DNA of 64,000 nt from NCBI RefSeq assembly GCF_033439725.1, contig NW_026944384.1, forward strand, positions 3,224,001 through 3,288,000, given 5' to 3'. Origin of the DNA: Neurospora tetraspora (Eukaryota; Ascomycota; Sordariomycetes; Sordariales; Sordariaceae). The notes beneath the pieces are model-generated. The model was not told where the DNA came from. It was given only the letters and a program-made list of their open reading frames with translations, and searched no databases. Within the stretch, counting starts at the first letter, position 1; every line of letters starts with the position of its first letter. Below are positions 36,468 to 48,106 of the stretch, in pieces. A program made the position numbers and the translations under genes.

Positions 36468-37435
36468 TTACAGGATGCCATTGAGTGAAAAGCTGCCTTG
36501 TGGGTTGCCAGTGCTCGTACGAACCTCGTCACCAGTAGTTGCTTCGACGTCACCAGGGCCCGAACCGTTCAAGTCCATATCTACGTCACCGTCCGCATCC
36601 TTGAAATCGTCGTTCTCGTCGTCTGAAGTGAAGTCGAAAAAGTCAGAGAGGCATTCGCTAGTTGGCACTTTGGGTTTTCGGTGATGTATGCGGAAGAGGG
36701 CATGGCACGGCATGTACCTATGGAGACATGGGATGTAGAAGTGAAAGAAGATGAAAAGGATAGGTATTTTGTCTTGGTATCTAAAGAAAACAAGAATGGC
36801 ACAGCGCAGCGCGAATGGGAAAGATGAAGACTCGCCGGAAACCGTTCAGTTGTGATAAGAGTTCAGATTTGGGAGCCGAAAAGAGGCTACTTTTACTCAC
36901 TTGCGGCCTCGTCGACGTCAGAGGCAGCATCAGAGGCGGCCTTCTCGGCCTCTTCCGCATCCTCCTCGTTGGCGGCATCTTCCTCGACATCTTCCTCCTC
37001 GGCAGACTCCTCGGTCACAGCCTTGGGGGGACGGCCACGTCTGCCAGGTCCGCCCTTCTTGGGTGTCGTGCTCTTCTTGGGGGTAGCCTTCTTGGAGCTG
37101 GGAGTGGCAGCCTCGCTAACATCGGACTTGCGAGGACGGCCACGACCTTTGCCAGTGGAAGAGGGGGTAGCCTTGGGCGCAGCAGCCTTGGGCGCAGCAG
37201 CCTTCTTCTTGGCGGCAACGGGGGTGGCCGCAGCCTTGGGAGGACGTCCGCGGCGAGAGATGGTGCTGGCAGCAGTCTTCTGAGGAGCCTTCTTCACACC
37301 ACCGCTGCCCTTGGGCCTGCCACGGGGGCGACCAGAAGGCTCAGCCTTGGTCTTCCTCTCGGACGGGTCCTTGGGGGGACGGCCGCGGCCGCGCTTGACG
37401 GGCTGCTCCTCAGATTGGGGCTTGGTGGGCGCCAT
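36468..37435 (-). CDS. AT-hook DNA-binding protein (HMGA-like); 3' structure uncertain
   Basis: The start is ATG 37435. The exon to about 36901 encodes five AT-hook cores (GRGRPPKD, RPRGRPKGS, RRGRPPKA, GRGRPRKS, RRGRPPKA) separated by Lys/Ala/Pro linkers, then a Glu/Asp-rich tail. Such proteins bind the minor groove of AT-rich DNA in chromatin. Read without splicing, the frame stops at 36893 (180 residues). A strong donor (GTGAGT, 36900-36895) instead suggests splicing into an acidic exon starting with DDENDDFKDADGDVDMD and ending at 36468. The acceptor CTTCAG fits the phase but makes a long intron of about 280 nt. The acidic second exon would extend the acidic tail naturally. Further splicing at a GTAAGA donor next to that stop is possible. 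Confidence 0.7.
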
Positions 37436-38678
37436 ATTGATTGGAGTAAATATGGATGATATTGGCTTTACTCGAAAGTTCTTCTGTTTCCTCTTCAAAC
37501 GGTCAGTTTTTGGTGGTGCGACGTGAAAGGAGCGTCAACAAAACAAAGTAGGATGGGCGGACTGGGCAGGTGGAGGTCGCGGATGGGGTAATTGAGGTGC
37601 AAATGCGAAAAGCAGCACGCGCACTTACCGAAAACAAAAAATCGGGAAAAAATGACCACGACTTGGTTGCAACGAATATTTGGTGTATTCGTCAAGTTCT
37701 GATTGAGGAGAAGGTTGGCTGGGTGGTTTTTTTGTTGATTTATTTCGGACGGGGTCGTAGCGGGCTGGCTCAGCCAAAAGCGTGTGCTGTCACTTGACGC
37801 GACCTGCCTGGACCCTTCCCCGGTGGGCGCGTCGTTGTCCCGTCCCCTCCTCCCCTCAACAACAACCCCTTTCTGGGCAGGTTGGACCCAGGAACCTTGG
37901 TCCCCGTTCTCGGTTCTTTCCGAAGAGGTACACAACCCATGTCCTAATTGCGAGCGTAGGAGCGTTTGCCCTCTCATCATCTTCGACTAATTAGGCGTTT
38001 CTCATATGGATACCTGGTTAAATGCAGCGCAGTCATACCAATCTGGAATTTGCGTCACAGGAACCCGCGTTTTAACATGGGTCGAAATCCGTATCAGATC
38101 TGAGATATGAACATGATTTGTCTGGCCCTTTCTCATGTTCTTAATAATACAGGACGTTATTCCTTCCTTTCGCCGGCATATCAGTTCGTCTTCGCTCCTC
38201 CCGTTTCTGCCATCGAGGCCAGTTCAAGCATGCGCGATTGAGATCGGTCAAGTTGTTTGTTCCTCCGGCATCGTGACCAACTCGGTCGGCCCACGTGTAG
38301 TAATTAGCCATTTCATATCTTAATCGTCGTTATATGGTACAAATCTCTGCGTTTTCCCCTCGACTCCGGTGTAGTTGAGCAAGTGTGCCGCTTGTAGCGC
38401 TCCACCTTTTCCAAACTCAAAAGCATTTCGGCTCGCAAGATCCCATTTCCCATCGTATCACCAGCTTCCTGTGTCCCACCGAAATGTTGAGCCCAACACT
38501 AGACCAATCTTAACAGAATTTTAGCATGAAGGAAGATGCCTGTTGGCGGTTTACACAACCACCAGCTCCCGGTATATAAAGACATAAGGAGAACAGGACC
38601 GATCCAACGTCATTAATGGTTTTAAAAAGGTGTGATTAGGCGAAACTGCAAAACCAAAACGTTTGTCGCAGTCCCTGT
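37436..38678. other. AT-hook promoter side / IRC22 3' side
   Basis: This 1.2 kb has no supported gene. It should hold the promoter and leader of the AT-hook gene (reads left from 37435) and the 3' UTR of the IRC22 gene. Confidence 0.5.
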
Positions 38679-39705
38679 TTATAGATCACCGCCCTTCTTG
38701 GCCTTGGCGCTGGCACCGCTCTTGACGCGGCGGGCAACGGGGCGGTTGAGATGGTGCGAGGGAATCCAGCTCTCGTCAAAGTTCTTCTCGCCGCCAGAGG
38801 TGGCACCGGCCGACTCGGAACCAGACAAGGGCTCGGAAACCTCGACCTTCTTGACCTTCTTAGGGGCCTTGGTCTTCTTAACAGCCTGGGGGAAGAGAGC
38901 CTCGATCCAGGTCTTGTAGACGAAGTAGAGGGTAGCGCCAAAGACACCGGTCAGGAAGAGGTAGAGGAAGATGCTACAGAGGGAGTATGTCAATACAAAT
39001 GTTCGTCAATTTAGCGGTTGAGGGCGCAAAAACACTCACATCTGGGGGTCGAAGATGCTGGTGGGGGCCTCAACAATGCTGGCGGGGCCGTTGTGCAGCT
39101 GAATCTCAAAAACCTCGCCGGCAGGGTTGGTGATGAAGGCAACAAGCTCGACCTCGACATCCTGGGGCATCATATCCAAGACAAAGTTGTAAGGGAGAGT
39201 CTGCTTCTCGCCAGCCGGAATCTCGGTCTGGAACCGAGTGGCAGTCAGGTTGCGCACAATGTGGGTGTAGAGGGGCGCGTCCTCGGGCAGAGGCTGAGTG
39301 GTCTTGAGAGCACCGCCAACGAAAGCGACCTGGATGGGGCCATCCTCCTGGTTGGTGATGTCGATAAGAGCCCTGGTGACCTTGCCGTTCACGAGCTTGA
39401 CGCCGAAGATGTCGGCATCGGGGAAGGTGGTCTCGATATCGGCCTTCAGCTCGGGCTGCGAGACGGGAACCGCGGTCGCATCATCGCCGAATGTCTGTAG
39501 GAAGCTCTGGTGGTTAGCAGGTGGAATGACAGAGAAGCGGGGAGAAGCTGTGATGCGGTCATAACTAGCTGAGTAGCTAGCTAGAGGTAGCTGTTCGCGA
39601 CGAGAACACAACTGGGAAGGGAACTGAGCTCACCTCTTCTTGCGCAAAGACAGAGACGGCGCGGAGAGCGAGCAGGGCGATAGAGGACCACTTGAAGTTG
39701 ACCAT
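38679..39705 (-). CDS. irc22: IRC22 / TRAP-alpha-like ER membrane protein, 273 aa
   Basis: Exons are 39705-39634, 39494-39040 and 38973-38679. The second intron (66 nt, GTGAGT...TGTAG) joins DPQ-I-IFLYLF in frame. The first (GTGAGC...CTACAG) is phase 0, with an alternative acceptor 13 nt upstream in transcript order (exon from 39507), which would add SFLQ. Exon 1 encodes a signal peptide ending near AQEE. The lumenal part has the TRAP-alpha-like beta domain ([39 protein letters not shown]). One transmembrane helix ([20 protein letters not shown]) and a basic cytosolic tail ending [12 protein letters not shown] follow. In animals TRAP-alpha is part of the Sec61-associated complex; the fungal protein's role is less clear. 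Confidence 0.85.
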
Positions 39706-40344
39706 GATGAATGACGTGGGGGGGAAAACCGGGAAGCAAGGAGAATAGGAAATGGGTTGACGAAGCAAAGAAAGAAAGGAGGAAGCAGGAAAGTAGTGAG
39801 AAGTTCAAGGCCAAATATCTAGAAGCGTGAGGTGTCCCAAAGGCGGCGAACACTGGACCCAACCAGGGAGCGACCTGAGCTCCAGCGGACTGGGGACCCG
39901 ACGGGCGGCGGGACGAAAGTGCGGGTCCTCTTGGCTGCCAAGGCGCGACTCTGACGAACGGGAAAAAAGTGTTGGCACCAGTCTGCAATGTGGCCTCGAC
40001 CTTCCCGTCTTTTGCAACCCCTGCGTCACGCCTCGCTAGCTTCTACTAGCTGCCAAAATATGCATATATCGAGCTTACTGTCAACGAGAAGCCTCAATTG
40101 ACGCATATCGGAGCTTCCAGAGCTTCCACTGTTCCACAGCTTCCCCGGAGACAGGGCCCAGGGGCAGATCGAAAAGAAACCCTGAGAAAGTGTTCGTCAA
40201 AGGACAAGGGCCAACTCACAGCTTTCTTCAATACTAGCAGCACGATCAAGTGACTAAAACTGTTATGACGCTGCTCAACCTCGCGCCTCCTCGCTTCAAG
40301 GTATATTTTGACGCATTGACAAAAGCCCACCACATTTGAAAATG
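39706..40344. other. Intergenic, IRC22 promoter side
   Basis: About 640 bp hold the IRC22 promoter (gene reads left) and the 3' UTR of the decarboxylase. Nothing else is seen. Confidence 0.5.
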
Positions 40345-42199
40345 CTACAGCGAGTTCAACACCGACCTCACTGCCGCCAGATCTTCTTCAACATCAACCT
40401 TCCAACTTCCCACAGCAATCCGCACCGCATTTTCGCCGTTCCATTTTGTCGGACTCACATACATCCTCCTTGTCTCATTGATCTTTTCCACCAAGACCTC
40501 ATTAAGGTCGGGATTCTTTGCCTTGAACAAGACGATGATGTGCGTGCATTCGATATCAGCTGTTGCCTCATCCGGAAGCAAATCGTACTTGTCCGAATCC
40601 CGGATAAAGGCGGCGATTTTTCGCGCTAGGTCGACCATCCTCGCCAGCATTTCGCCCATGTTTTCGCGGCCTAAGTGCAAGAGCAAAGCATATACAGGAA
40701 GGGCGCGGAACCGTCGTGAGTTTTCAAGGCCTACGTGTAAGGGGCTTTGAATTTCGGTGTTGGTACCAGATCTTGACGTTGAGGCTACTGGCGCTAGGTA
40801 TGCCGCGTTGGGGTTCTGGAAAACTTGCGTCATAACTTCTGGTTTACTGCAGAAGAAGATGCCGTTGTCGTATGGCTAAAGAAGGTTAGATGTCAGATAT
40901 GGTTGGGGGCAAAAGATCCTCGGGAGGTTGAGGACTTGAGAGAACGTGATCGATGGAGACTTACCACGTTCAGCAACTTGTGACCATCAGCAGCTATACT
41001 GTCCGCCAACTCCAAGCCGGCCGTCCTCTCACGAAGTTTGGCGAACCTGTCGACCTTTGGAAGGGCGCGAGCAAATATGCCGAATGCTTTTTCATCACCA
41101 CCGCCGTCAGCATCACTCTCTCGCCATACCGCGTCCTCGTAGGGCAGCCTTCAACTGATGGGGTGCATAGCGGTAACTCACCTCCATCAACATGGATCCA
41201 CGCCTTGTATCGATCGGCCAACTTCCTCAGCTCCTTCATAGTTTCGCCAGTCGTCCCAAACTGCCCGGTATTCACCTCTCCCGCGCTCACCACGATAATG
41301 CTCGCCACCCCTTCGCGCTTCAGTTCCCGCTCCACGGCCTTTAGGTCCAATACCCAGGAGGTATCTGGGACCCCGAAATCCTTAACCGCCGCCCTCCCCA
41401 ACCCAACGATACTGGCCGCCTTGTAAAACGATGAATGGCCCTTGCTCGTCAAAATCTGTACTTCCTTCACGCCCGCCGCCATGCACGCACCCAAGAGCCC
41501 CAGCTCGCCTACTCCTCCGGTCTTTGCGTAGTCCGGAACCCTTGCCGAGATAACAGCCTCCCGCCCGCATGCAAGGCCCATGATATTGCTTGCCGTTGCG
41601 CCAGTAGTGAAAGTCTTGCCCTGGAACCCATCCAAAACCAAGAGCGAGCGAAGCATCGAAAGAGCATGGTGTTCCACAACGGTGCTTATGGAATGCGTCG
41701 AAGGCATATGAACCTGAACATTCTGATCGAGTGCCGTGACCACATTATCAGCAGCCTGCGCCACGGGGTGGACGCCCCCGGTCACGAATCCGTAATAGCG
41801 TGATGAAAGCGCCTGCGAGTTGAGGGCGGGCACGATATCGGCCAAGATGTGCGAGATCGTCGAGTAGAACTCCTTTCCGTGGCCGGCGAGGCCCGTAATT
41901 TGCGGTGGCTCGCCGCCAAGGTGGATGGACGAATCGTGGCAGTAGTTCTCTACCCACGCTTCGGCGTGGGCCAGGTCCTTTGGGCGAGGCGTGACGCATA
42001 GGTTGGGGTCGAAGGTCTGGGTGAGGATCTGGAGGACTACGTAGTTGACCACCAGCTTTTTCACATCGTTCAGCCTCTCGGTTCCCTGATTGGCGGGACA
42101 GAACTCGTCGAGGAGTTCGGAAATCCTGCTTTCCAGTGGCTTGAAGATTCTGTCCACGTAGGCGGGCTGCATATGATCCGGTAGAGGCGTGTTTGCCAT
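40345..42199 (-). CDS. PLP-dependent group II amino-acid decarboxylase, 556 aa
   Basis: Exons are 42199-41182, 41086-40965 and 40875-40345, with introns of 95 nt (GTGAGT...AAAAAG) and 89 nt (GTAAGT...TTTAG). The PLP lysine is in ADGHKLLNVPYDNG (Lys near residue 376), split from its PYDNG by intron 2. The PLP-binding aspartate is in IHVDGAFG at the exon 1/2 junction. FTTGATASNIMGLACGRE and YYGFVTGGVHPVAQ are also typical of the aromatic/glutamate decarboxylase fold. The substrate (aromatic amino acid, glutamate or other) cannot be assigned. It is cytosolic, with no targeting signal. Confidence 0.88.
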
Positions 42200-44443
42200 G
42201 GCGATGTGGTTTTCCTTGGTGGTGGGCTCGTTCCGTGTTTGATGATTGGTTTTGGGTCAAGTTCAGCACAGGTATATCGGCCGCATGGCGTGCATGGCAA
42301 TGCCTCCTACTTATATGATGGCTGCATGGTGGTGACGAAATTTTGAAGGCTACACTCGTCCATGTGTTGAAACGCCGCCTGACTCGATGCTCCGCTTACC
42401 TAAGGTACTTTTCTTATTTTCGCCCCGTGAATAAGTGGTCAGATCAGTGGCCCCCTCCTTCTTCAGCATACATCTTTTGGCGGTCGTGGATACAAATGAG
42501 AGGATTGAGACTTGTCCGATCGATCTGACGGTGTCAACAAAAGTGAGTGTCTAGGTAGAGGTAAACCAAACTATTTGTATCTCCCCGGACACTTCCTGAA
42601 GACGGAAGGTTCCCGCTTTCTCGGGTCACTGGTGCTATGGAGTGCCGCCGTAGTGGGTCGGGTAGGGTGCTCTTTAACCACCTTTTTGTTCCGCTATATC
42701 CAGGCGATGATTGGAGACATGTTTCCTCTCCAGTAGGGCGGTCATGTAGAAGTAGGACCTTTTCTTTACCCATAATAAGACTCCATTACTATCACAGGGA
42801 AACCCGAGGTTGGACCGGGTTCGTGGAAAATTGTAATCGGGGTCCAGTTGTAGCCACCATTGCCCACCAGAGTGGTCAAACATCGACGGGCCGGGTCGTC
42901 GGGGGAGGGGCCGGAGAAAATGCAGCGGTGATGGGGAGTTAGATAGGAAGGAAGGCATCTGACCTTTCCGCTTCCAGGTAATGCACCGGTGTGTATGTTG
43001 ACTGATTTTCGGTGCTTTCAAGATGACTGATTCCTCATGGTCAGCGTTGTTGAAATTGACACATCCATTAGTTCTTGGCTTGGCGTTTTGATCATGATCT
43101 CTTATGCTCTCGAGGTGGCTCTGACAATATCCGTTTGAGCCGACATATTGGTAAATCGGTATAGATCGGGACATAGAACATGCGTTAAGGGTCAAAAACA
43201 AAGTCGGAGATGATGATCATCCACAGGAGGGGAAGTGGAAGATGGGGAGACGAGCGGGAAGATGTGCATTTGCGATAAGGCGCCCCTCACCCCGGCCACT
43301 TTCCGCATTCAATTTCAGGACATGCAGCTGGCCACTGCAGTCAGAATTATCCAAACTCTCTTCACCTTTCACAAGCGGAGGGAAGACACTCCTGTCCGAC
43401 CCAACACCTGCCATCGTCGATGGGTCACTATTCGAAATTAATGCTCAGCGAAGCGCGAAAAGCAACCCACCCTCTTAACCGTTCAGACCACGTTGTCCAC
43501 GACTTGCAGGCGATGTAGCAGCCATCCCACCTACAGATGTGCATCGTAGGCCTGCCAATACCACTGCAGATGTGTTTCATTTACATATGCTTCTGCCGTA
43601 CAGCCGGCATATGCTGCCCATGGATATGAGCTGGCGAAGATGGGAGGCCCTTCTTTGGACTGCCCCATCACTGACATGCGCCATCCTAGACACTTTCGTC
43701 TCGGACCGATCTGATATGGCTCTGTCCTTCCCTGATCAATCTGGATAGAGTTGAAAACACCAGGCCAGACAACATAGGTATCAATCTTCACCCTCGGACC
43801 CTCACCTCTCCTTTCCGGTTTTCACGATTCTAGGGGCCTAGAGCCCTGAACAGACTGACCCTGGAAGAGTCGGTGGGGAATCTGGAGATGCGGTGGTTCC
43901 GGCCGCTTCATCCCGCGGATTCATGCCTCATTGGGCTTCGTGGCCGAGTGGTACCAGTGGCACTGAATACGTCGAATGGTACCCTCCATGCGCCCCCCAG
44001 TGCCTCCCGTGCCTTTGTACGCACCAGACTGCTGGGTCCGTTCCACTATCCCGTCCAGATGTGTGCCAGATGCCCACCCCCGGACAGTTGACTGGCTTCC
44101 ATCCACACCATCGGAAGCGGTGGACCTCGATGCTTCCTGGTCCTTGGTCCCGTCGATAGGGTTGACCCGGATTGCTGGGACGCCCTCGAAGCTTCCAAAC
44201 TTACCTACTCGTAACCTTTTGCTCCCCCTCCTACCTTCGACTACCGTGTCCCACCCAATCGGTACCGCCCAAAGTCGTCCTTTCGACTGGGGTGGGATAT
44301 ATTACACTTGTCATTTCTTCTCCTGTCCTGGGATCTCAATTTGTCTCTCCTTCTCTTCTTCTTCTGCTCTTTCGATTCTCTTCTGAAACCTTGTTGTGTC
44401 GAACGCCTATCCATTGTTATCCACCCCGTGGCTACTTACAACC
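42200..44443. other. Long divergent intergenic region, no gene supported
   Basis: This 2.2 kb separates the decarboxylase (-) from the methyltransferase (+). A 175-codon minus-strand frame (42674-43201) and a 136-codon plus-strand frame (43976-44386) are open, but neither has recognisable protein character. A pyrimidine-rich stretch just before 44444 fits a fungal core promoter or leader. Confidence 0.45.
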
Positions 44444-45853
44444 ATGACATTCCTTCCGAGCAACGGTGGTCTTCACGGTTTTCAGTTCACCTTCGAGACT
44501 TACCTAGATTCCTCCTCACAAAAAATCGAGGCTGACGTTAGTACCCTGATGAACCAGATCTCATGGGATTCAACGTAATGAACTGACATTCTTCACATGC
44601 AGTCGGACCACTCTAGCCCTAGCCGTGACATTTAGTAAATCACACTCCCCCGCATTACCCATGATGGAGAACCTTGTCTCTCAGGGTGATCAGCAAACTT
44701 TCACATGTTATCGTCTCTAACACATCACAACTAAAGTGACTCCGTTTCCCTTTCAGAGAGCATCTCCAAGTACGAGGAAGAATTTGGGAGAACATATCAT
44801 TCCTATCGCGCAGGGTGTAAGTAACTCGTCCCACGGTTCCTGCTTCGTTGGCTGCTGACCTCCAAAACACCTCTATAGCTTACCACTACCCCAATGACCC
44901 TACCGAGACTGAGCGTCTAGATGACCAATATGAAATCGCCAAGGAGTTGATGGAGGGTCGCAACTACTTTGCCCCCTTCTCCCGCAAAAACCCTCCAAGA
45001 AAGGTGTTGGACATCGGTACGGGTACGGGCACATGGGCCATCGACATGGGCGATGAGTTCCCCGAGGCTGAGATTATCGGGACCGACCTCTCACCTGTCC
45101 AACCCGATCTCGTTCCGCCAAACGTCCGATTTTTCGTGGAAGATTCGTACATTTCCCGTCGCTTTAAAGTCCAATTCCTCATTTCGAACCTTGACACTAA
45201 CCGGCCCTAACCAGATCCGACGAATGGATTTATCCCACCAACTACTTCGACTACATCCACACCCGATACACCCTCGGTTGCTGGTCAGACATGAAGTCCC
45301 AGATCATCCAACGGGCATTTGACCACCTAAAACCGGGCGGGTGGCTCGAGTGCCAGGAGCTCAATGTGCTCCCGGTATGCGATGATGGTAGCATGACGGA
45401 CGACTACAAGCTGCTGCAGTGGGCTCGTGACATGGACGCTGCCTCCAGGGCTGCGGACCGACAGCTGGTCATCGGTGATGATATCAAGCAGTGGCTGGGG
45501 GATGTTGGGTTCGTGGATGTGCAGCAGATGGTGTTGAAACTGCCCGTGGGTGGATGGGCTAGGGAACCACGGCTAAAGCATCTTGGAATGCTATGGCAGA
45601 GGAACCTGTCAGGCGGACTGGGTGGATTGAGTGTTGGGTTGTTGCATCGGTTTGGTGGAAAGACGATAGAACAGGTTGAGGTGAGTTTCCCGTCTCGTCT
45701 ATTTAGTGTGATGATGTTTGTCACTGACATATGTGTTTCATGAAACAACAGGTCGATCTGGTAGGCGTACGCAACTCCATGTTCGACAGGAATGTCCATG
45801 CATACATGAAGATTTATATTGTCTGGGGCCGAAAACCAGATGTCATCTCATGA
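44444..45853 (+). CDS. LaeA-like SAM-dependent methyltransferase, about 338 aa, six exons
   Basis: Exon 1 is 44444-44536 (donor GTTAGT). Exon 2 starts at 44603 and ends at 44634 or 44624; exon 3 starts at 44761 or 44757, paired accordingly, and ends at 44816. Both pairings keep the frame. Exon 4 is 44879-45146, exon 5 is 45215-45680 and exon 6 is 45752-45853. The sequence YEEEFGRTYHSYRAGSYHYP followed by NDPTETERLD is the usual entry to this family. Motif I is VLDIGTGTGTWAIDM, followed by GTDLSPVQPDLVPPNVRF, the post-motif IHTRYTLGCW and HLKPGGWLECQE. The family includes LaeA, a regulator of secondary metabolism, and many enzymes of unknown target. Which applies here is not visible. Confidence 0.87.
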
Positions 45854-46069
45854 GGCAGGCAAGTCAAAAGGCAAAAAAGAAAAAGCACGAATGTTTCCAA
45901 CAACGAATTGTTCACTCCGTCATTCACTCCATTTCTGTGGTTTCAACACAAGGGACTCATCATACGAAGCCATGTCTCCCACCTTGTCCATCAAAAGTCT
46001 GTCTGCCATCCACCCACCCAACCAACACCCTCACCATCTTGTTGCGCACCGAACTTGTCCCAACTTACC

Positions 46070-46873
46070 TCACTCCTCCTCCTTAACCAACCACTCCAAC
46101 TGCCTAATCTTCTCCTCATCCCCCTCCATCAACATCTCCAACCCCTTCCGATCCAAAAAGTCATGATCAAACACCTCCCACCCCGGCACCGTCGTTTCCG
46201 AAATGAAAATCATTTCATCGTCATGATCCTCACCATCCTCAACAGGCAAAACAAAAGTCCCCTTATACTTCCCCCCCTCCACAATCCACTGCACCTTTTC
46301 TCCCTTCTCCACATTCTTGCCCACCACAAAACTCTCCACCCTACAAGGCGTCTCATCCGCGTGCAAGATCACGTACCTCCCCCTCCCGCGATGCAGCGTA
46401 TGAATAATCCTCCCCCGATTACGGTGTAGATACCCCTTTGGCGAACCCCCACCCCCACCCCCACCCCCACCCCCAGGCCCCTCCTTGCCACCCTTCGTGC
46501 CACCGTTGGTGCCGGTAAGCAAATAATAAATAGTCGTCGAAGCATTCCTCAGCTTCGGGTCAAACCCCGGGCGATAGTAGGAGTTTGGGTCGAACTCATA
46601 GTTTGGGTCCGCCGCCGGGGTAGTATTGGAGAAAGTGGTGGCAGGATAGAGAGGAAAGGGAGAGGGGATCTCGAGGGTGTTGCGATCGGTTTCGGCCATG
46701 TAGCCGCCCTCGACGAAGGCGGTGAGGGAGAGGCTGGTGATGATGGATTGGATTGAGGCTGGCTCGAGGGAGGCGTTGGGGAGGGTTTGGGGGGCGGAGA
46801 TGACGGAGGGGGGAGGTGGGGGGAAGAGGAGGTTTTCCTTGGTGGTGGTGGTGGTGGAAGAGGAGGCGGCCAT
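46070..46873 (-). CDS. Cupin_5 (DUF985) family protein, 267 aa
   Basis: A single exon starts at ATG 46873. After a Ser/Thr/Pro-rich N-terminus, IQSIITSLSLTAFVEGGYMAETDR opens the DUF985 cupin core. STTIYYLLT, YLHRNRGRIIHTLHRGRGRYVILH, WIVEGGKYKGTFVLP and ISETTVPGWEVFDHDFLDR follow in the family order. A poly-Gly loop (about ten residues) interrupts the core after the first strand pair, a low-complexity insertion. The biochemical function of fungal members is not established; some relatives are suspected sugar-binding or epimerase-like cupins. The gene is convergent with the methyltransferase (216 bp apart). Confidence 0.82.
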   Translation of the reverse strand: MAASSSTTTTTKENLLFPPPPPSVISAPQTLPNASLEPASIQSIITSLSLTAFVEGGYMAETDRNTLEIPSPFPLYPATTFSNTTPAADPNYEFDPNSYYRPGFDPKLRNASTTIYYLLTGTNGGTKGGKEGPGGGGGGGGGGSPKGYLHRNRGRIIHTLHRGRGRYVILHADETPCRVESFVVGKNVEKGEKVQWIVEGGKYKGTFVLPVEDGEDHDDEMIFISETTVPGWEVFDHDFLDRKGLEMLMEGDEEKIRQLEWLVKEEE

Positions 46874-48106
46874 GTGAGGGTGAGGGTGCCGAGTGTTTCT
46901 GATCGATGAGCTTGCTGTGGTAAGGTTCTCGTCGGTGAGAAGTTTGCTGTTGTTATTCGGAGCTTAGGTGGTATGGAAGTTATCTTCTTTTTATGTTGTG
47001 GAGGTGTTTTTGGTCGAATATTCCCTCCTGTCCGGATGAGCTGTGTTTCCCTGCGTTGGATAGGAGCGGGAATGTTGGCGTTGAAGTAAGTAAGCTGAGG
47101 TCAGAGGAATCAGTGTGACTGGGCATGCAGTGTCATCATTGTCGGATGCAATATGGTAGTAGCAATCCGCACTTTCTGCGATCGGCTGTTGACATGTTGG
47201 GTGTAAGTGTTATCGCCGGAGAGTGGAGCCGATTTGTCGGGTGATGGGCGGGCGAGGCGGGCCTGGCGGTCGTGGTGATGTAAATACATACGGAAGTTCA
47301 CATAACCCTAACCCCATCGGCACGTTCGACATGGCGACGATGCCCGAGATTTCAAAATCTTGTGGACCGGTGTTTCTTCTGGGACCGTGTTCCAATCGGT
47401 TGAGACAACGGAAAACAACAGCAAGGGATCCGGTGCCGACAACAATGAACTTTAGGGCCAAGACGGGTAGCTGGGATATACTGGCGTCGGTTGGGTTCTG
47501 GAAAAAGGGGTTATCACAGCTGGCAAGGGGCTGGCTGCCCTTGGCTGGGGACATTGTTCTTTTTCTTCCAGACAGAACACGGATAGGGAAATGGAACCCC
47601 TCTTCTTGCTTGGCATCCTTGGCGGGCGGTGCTAAACTGAAAAAGGCTGGAGGATCAGCGATGATTATTTTGCTTTATAGGGGTGCCCAGCAGAGGACGT
47701 GGGCATCAACTTGGGCACCGGCCCGGCGCCTAGCACAGACGGGGCTCTTGTCGTTTCCACATCCAAGACTGGATCCCAATTGGCGTCACAACGACGGGAA
47801 CCCCTGTCAACCCTGTCCACCAGCCTGGACGCTCGCTGGTTTTAGCGGCTCGCTCCCGAGTCCCAACCTTCCGGTCCATCCCAAGCAATCCTACAGCACT
47901 TTCACGCTTCACCTCATCTTCACTCTGCGATCCAAACCACACTTTCCCGTCCGACCCGACGACCCAAACTATTCCTAACTCCCATCGCCAACCCGACTCA
48001 ACAATCCCATTCTTCCGGAACAGGACAGTTTCTCAACACATTCCGCGCAAACACCGGGCAGCCCGAACCAACTGTCCCGCCCGGTCTCGTGTCCTCGCGC
48101 GACACA
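46874..48106. other. Divergent intergenic region
   Basis: This 1.2 kb lies between the Cupin_5 gene (-) and the ArfGAP gene (+). A plus-strand frame of 251 codons (47223-47978) is open but has no known motif and probably lies in the ArfGAP promoter and leader. Confidence 0.45.

Noticed and set aside
42674-43201. 175-codon minus-strand frame
   Set aside because: No ATG in good context with a coding feature; mixed composition without motifs.
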